Translations under genes and position numbers: made by a program
Shown: in pieces, positions 5,958-7,500 of the stretch
Layout: each line of letters opens with the position of its first letter
How positions within the stretch are numbered: position 1 is the first letter of the stretch
Origin: Treponema sp.
Lineage (GTDB): Bacteria > Spirochaetota > Spirochaetia > Treponematales > Breznakiellaceae
DNA length: 7,500 nt
Direction: 5' to 3'
Assembly: GCA_031263435.1 (NCBI GenBank)
Contig: JAISFT010000001.1
Coordinates: forward strand, 1 to 7,500
The notes under the pieces: generated by a model
What the model was told of the DNA's origin: nothing
Databases searched by the model: none
What the model saw: only the letters and a program-made list of their open reading frames with translations

Positions 5958-5980
5958 ATTATGAGAAAAAGGGTCATAAT
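5958..5980. promoter_or_regulatory. Operator-like 7-9-7 inverted repeat
   Basis: ATTATGA (5958-5964) and TCATAAT (5974-5980) are perfect inverted copies separated by nine bases. The stem is AT-rich and has no T tail, so a protein-binding site is more likely than an RNA structure. It lies about 240 bp upstream of the sigma-54 promoter, a distance at which enhancer-binding activators can act. CATAAT with TTGGGC (5951-5956) at 18 bp could alternatively be a weak sigma-70 promoter. Confidence 0.4.
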
Positions 5981-6194
5981 AGGACGCATCGGCCCTTGTT
6001 GTGGTGCGGATGGTTTCTTTTGAAACCCTGCGGCCGTCTTTTTAGGGCTGCGGCGCCGTCTAAAACGCCGGTAAGACCGCAAAGACAGGTTCTGTAACGG
6101 GGTTTGGAACCCCCTTGGACCCCCGTAGCGGCCTCCCCGGACTTCCACAATAAAAAAAATCGCTAATTTTCGTCTTAAAGTCAAGTTTTTTCTG
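5981..6194 (+). other. Non-coding leader with small hairpins, upstream of the sigma factor gene
   Basis: No credible gene lies here. There are two perfect 6-bp hairpins: GGTTTC-TTTT-GAAACC (6012-6027) and GGGGTT-TGG-AACCCC (6099-6113). A GC-rich segment runs from about 6098 to 6145. An AT-rich segment with an A8 run follows (about 6150-6194). The sharp change from GC-rich to AT-rich sequence suggests that the AT-rich part belongs to the promoter region of the next gene. The GC-rich part may be a dispersed intergenic repeat. Confidence 0.45.
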
Positions 6195-6209
6195 ATTTTC
6201 AGTGAAAAT
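6195..6209. promoter_or_regulatory. 15-bp palindrome just upstream of the -24 box
   Basis: ATTTTCA-G-TGAAAAT is a perfect odd-length palindrome. Its centre is about 18 bp before the -24 GG. It overlaps by two bases a second inverted pair, ATGCC (6208-6212) and GGCAT (6220-6224), whose right arm lies in the -24 element. This placement suits a repressor or a proximal regulator of the sigma-54 promoter. No specific regulator can be named. Confidence 0.45.
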
Positions 6210-6218
6210 GCCTCTTTT

Positions 6219-6234
6219 TGGCATGGTTTTTGCA
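6219..6234 (+). promoter_or_regulatory. Sigma-54 (-24/-12) promoter of the sigma factor gene
   Basis: TGGCATGGTTTTTGCA matches the RpoN consensus TGGCACG-N4-TTGCA with one change. The invariant GG (6220-6221) and GC (6232-6233) are separated by exactly ten bases. The expected start of transcription is about 6244-6246, leaving a ~22-nt leader that contains the Shine-Dalgarno. The only sigma-70 alternative I see is TTGGCA (6218-6223) with TATAGG (6239-6244), whose 15-bp spacing is poor. Confidence 0.75.
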
Positions 6235-6266
6235 ATGATATAGGCATAAACCACGAGGAGGCGCTC

Positions 6267-7151
6267 ATGACCGCGATGAAGACAAAGCGAACGAAGACCG
6301 GACGGGAGAATTACGATGCCAGTGAAAACATTCTCTCCACCTATTTGCGGGAGATCAACCGGATCCCCCTGCTTTCCCGGGAAGAAGAAGAAGAAGCTGC
6401 CCGTGAAGCGGCAAAAGGTAACAAGGCAGCCCGGGACAAACTGGTAAACGGGAACCTGCGTTTTGTAGTGAATGTAGCAAAGAGGTATCAGGGTCAGGGC
6501 ATGAGCATCATGGATCTGATCAGCGAAGGCAATATCGGACTGGTAAATGCGGTAGAGCGTTACGATGTGGACAAGGGATACCATTTTATATCTTATGCGG
6601 TGTGGTGGATCAGGCAGGCCATACTCAAGGCTATCTGCGAGAAGTCCCGGATGATCCGGCTGCCCCTGAACCGGGCCAACGAGCTGGTTCAGATCCAAAA
6701 GGCCCGCAAGCTGGTACAGGACAGCCATTCCACGGAAATGGAAATTCGGGAAGTAGCCCGGCTCCTCAACATGGACGAAGACCATGTGGCCGAATTGTTG
6801 AATATCAGCCGGGAGCATGTTTCCCTGGATAACCCGGTCCATACCGGAGGCCGGGAATCCTCCGCCCTGGAAGACTTTATCGAAGACGAACAGCACGAAG
6901 CCCCGGAACAGTATGTAATCGGCCAGGCCTTGAAGCAGGACATTGAAAACGTGCTGGATACCCTGGATCAAAAAGAGGCGGATATCATCCGTTTCCGCTA
7001 CGGCCTGGGAAACTGCAGCCCCCTTTCCCTGAAGGAAATAGGCAGCCGCTTTAACCTGACCAAGGAGCGGATTAGGCAGATTGAAAAAAAGGCCATCAAA
7101 CGGCTTCAGCACCCCATCCGCCAGCGGGTGCTTCATTCCTACATAGCCTAA
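6267..7151 (+). CDS. Sigma-70-family RNA polymerase sigma factor, short (no region 1.1)
   Basis: Encodes 294 residues. It directs core RNA polymerase to promoters. Region 1.2 begins at ~19 (SENILSTYLREINRIPLLSREEE). Region 2 spans ~50-120, with NLRFVVNVAKRYQGQGMSIMDLISEGNIGLVNAVERYD and the -10-recognition helix YHFISYAVWWIRQAI (105-119). Region 3 covers ~125-200, and region 4.2 has the helix-turn-helix LSLKEIGSRFNLTKERIRQIEKKAIKRLQH (253-282). Region 1.1 and the long non-conserved insert of primary RpoD are lacking, so it is probably an alternative group 2-like factor (RpoS-like in architecture) rather than the main housekeeping one. In T. pallidum the gene beside groES is, from memory, annotated as sigma-43. 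The start at 6267 has AGGAGG (6256-6261) five bases upstream; the ATG at 6276 is too far from it. A sigma-54 promoter lies directly upstream. Confidence 0.93.
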   Translation: MTAMKTKRTKTGRENYDASENILSTYLREINRIPLLSREEEEEAAREAAKGNKAARDKLVNGNLRFVVNVAKRYQGQGMSIMDLISEGNIGLVNAVERYDVDKGYHFISYAVWWIRQAILKAICEKSRMIRLPLNRANELVQIQKARKLVQDSHSTEMEIREVARLLNMDEDHVAELLNISREHVSLDNPVHTGGRESSALEDFIEDEQHEAPEQYVIGQALKQDIENVLDTLDQKEADIIRFRYGLGNCSPLSLKEIGSRFNLTKERIRQIEKKAIKRLQHPIRQRVLHSYIA

Positions 7152-7162
7152 CTGCTTAACCC

Positions 7163-7500
7163 GTGGCAGACGATAAACCATTTTTGCCAAAGGCCGTCAT
7201 CTTCGATATGGACGGTCTTTTGCTTGACACCGAGCGGCCGGTTAAAAATCTGTGGCTTAAAGCTGCCCGCAGCAGGGGCTGGGAGATAAAAGCGGAAGTC
7301 GTACTCCGCACCACCGGCATAGACGAGAAGAGCACCCGGAATATCATGATGGAGGAATACGGGCCGGATTTCCCCTACCGGGAGATACGGGAAGCACTCC
7401 AACGGATGATCATCGAAACCGCAGAACAGGAGGGCATCCGCTGGCGGCCGGGCCTGCCCGTCATATTGGACAAGCTGGAGGGCCTCAGAATCCCCTGCGG
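7163..7500 (+). CDS. HAD-superfamily hydrolase, beta-phosphoglucomutase-like (3' end missing)
   Basis: The frame is open from GTG 7163 to the end of the window (112 complete codons). An in-frame TAA at 7157-7159 rules out an earlier start. GTG 7163 is chosen because it leaves ten residues before the motif I strand AVIFDMDGLLLDTE, in which D15 is the expected nucleophile and D17 the acid/base. The next ~80 residues form a helical cap of the type seen in phosphoglycolate phosphatase/beta-phosphoglucomutase relatives. RWRPGLPVILDKLEGLRIPC leads towards motif II, which lies outside the window. The substrate cannot be told; small sugar phosphates are typical. The gene begins 11 bases after the sigma factor stop with no strong Shine-Dalgarno, so it is probably cotranscribed with it. 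Confidence 0.9.
   Translation, partial: MADDKPFLPKAVIFDMDGLLLDTERPVKNLWLKAARSRGWEIKAEVVLRTTGIDEKSTRNIMMEEYGPDFPYREIREALQRMIIETAEQEGIRWRPGLPVILDKLEGLRIPC

Noticed and set aside
5777..6268. A 163-codon open frame on the - strand over the groES-sigma intergenic region
   Set aside because: It covers the groES terminator, the palindromes and the sigma-54 promoter. Its translation is Arg/Lys-rich with no recognisable domain.
6060..7190. A 376-codon open frame on the - strand
   Set aside because: It is antisense to the well-supported sigma factor gene and its translation shows no family motif. Long antisense frames are common in GC-rich genes.

Overview
The window looks like chromosomal housekeeping DNA from a GC-rich spirochaete of the Treponema group, perhaps close to the termite-gut treponemes. 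The evidence is the gene content and order: alaS, a SurA/PpiC-like periplasmic protein, nusB, a membrane-anchored TPR protein, groES, and a short sigma-70-family factor, all on the + strand. From memory, this matches a conserved block in Treponema pallidum (roughly TP1017 down to TP1012). The compact AlaRS and a groES without an adjacent groEL fit the same group. The genus is an inference and was not tested by a search.

Layout. Positions 1-1806 hold the 3' part of alaS, a compact AlaRS that ends right after its zinc-binding editing core. A 105-nt leader follows. Then comes a tightly coupled three-gene unit (1912-5230): a secreted parvulin-family protein with no histidine, nusB with an in-frame insert, and a one-TM TPR protein. 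The junctions are TAATG and ATGA overlaps. The 325-nt gap before groES holds a structured, RNA-like element between two 19-bp direct repeats, then a strong sigma-70-type promoter. groES (5556-5822) is followed by a long hairpin with a T7 tail and a second, weaker hairpin. A 336-nt leader with several palindromes leads to the sigma factor gene (6267-7151). Just before that gene is an excellent -24/-12 (sigma-54) promoter match. A HAD-family hydrolase gene starts at 7163 and runs off the end.

How the genes work together. Most are translation, transcription and proteostasis genes: tRNA charging, envelope protein folding, antitermination/rRNA processing and the Hsp10 co-chaperonin. The likely regulatory highlight is the sigma-70-family gene under an apparent sigma-54 promoter. 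That would be a sigma cascade similar in logic to RpoN-RpoS in Borrelia. A second theme is that three of the protein-coding genes (alaS, nusB, the TPR gene) carry short in-frame GC-rich repeats or palindromes that add low-complexity peptide. No clearly novel multi-gene defence or mobile system is present. The most unusual items are the sigma-54 promoter with its palindromes, the RNA-like element with flanking repeats, and the histidine-free parvulin.
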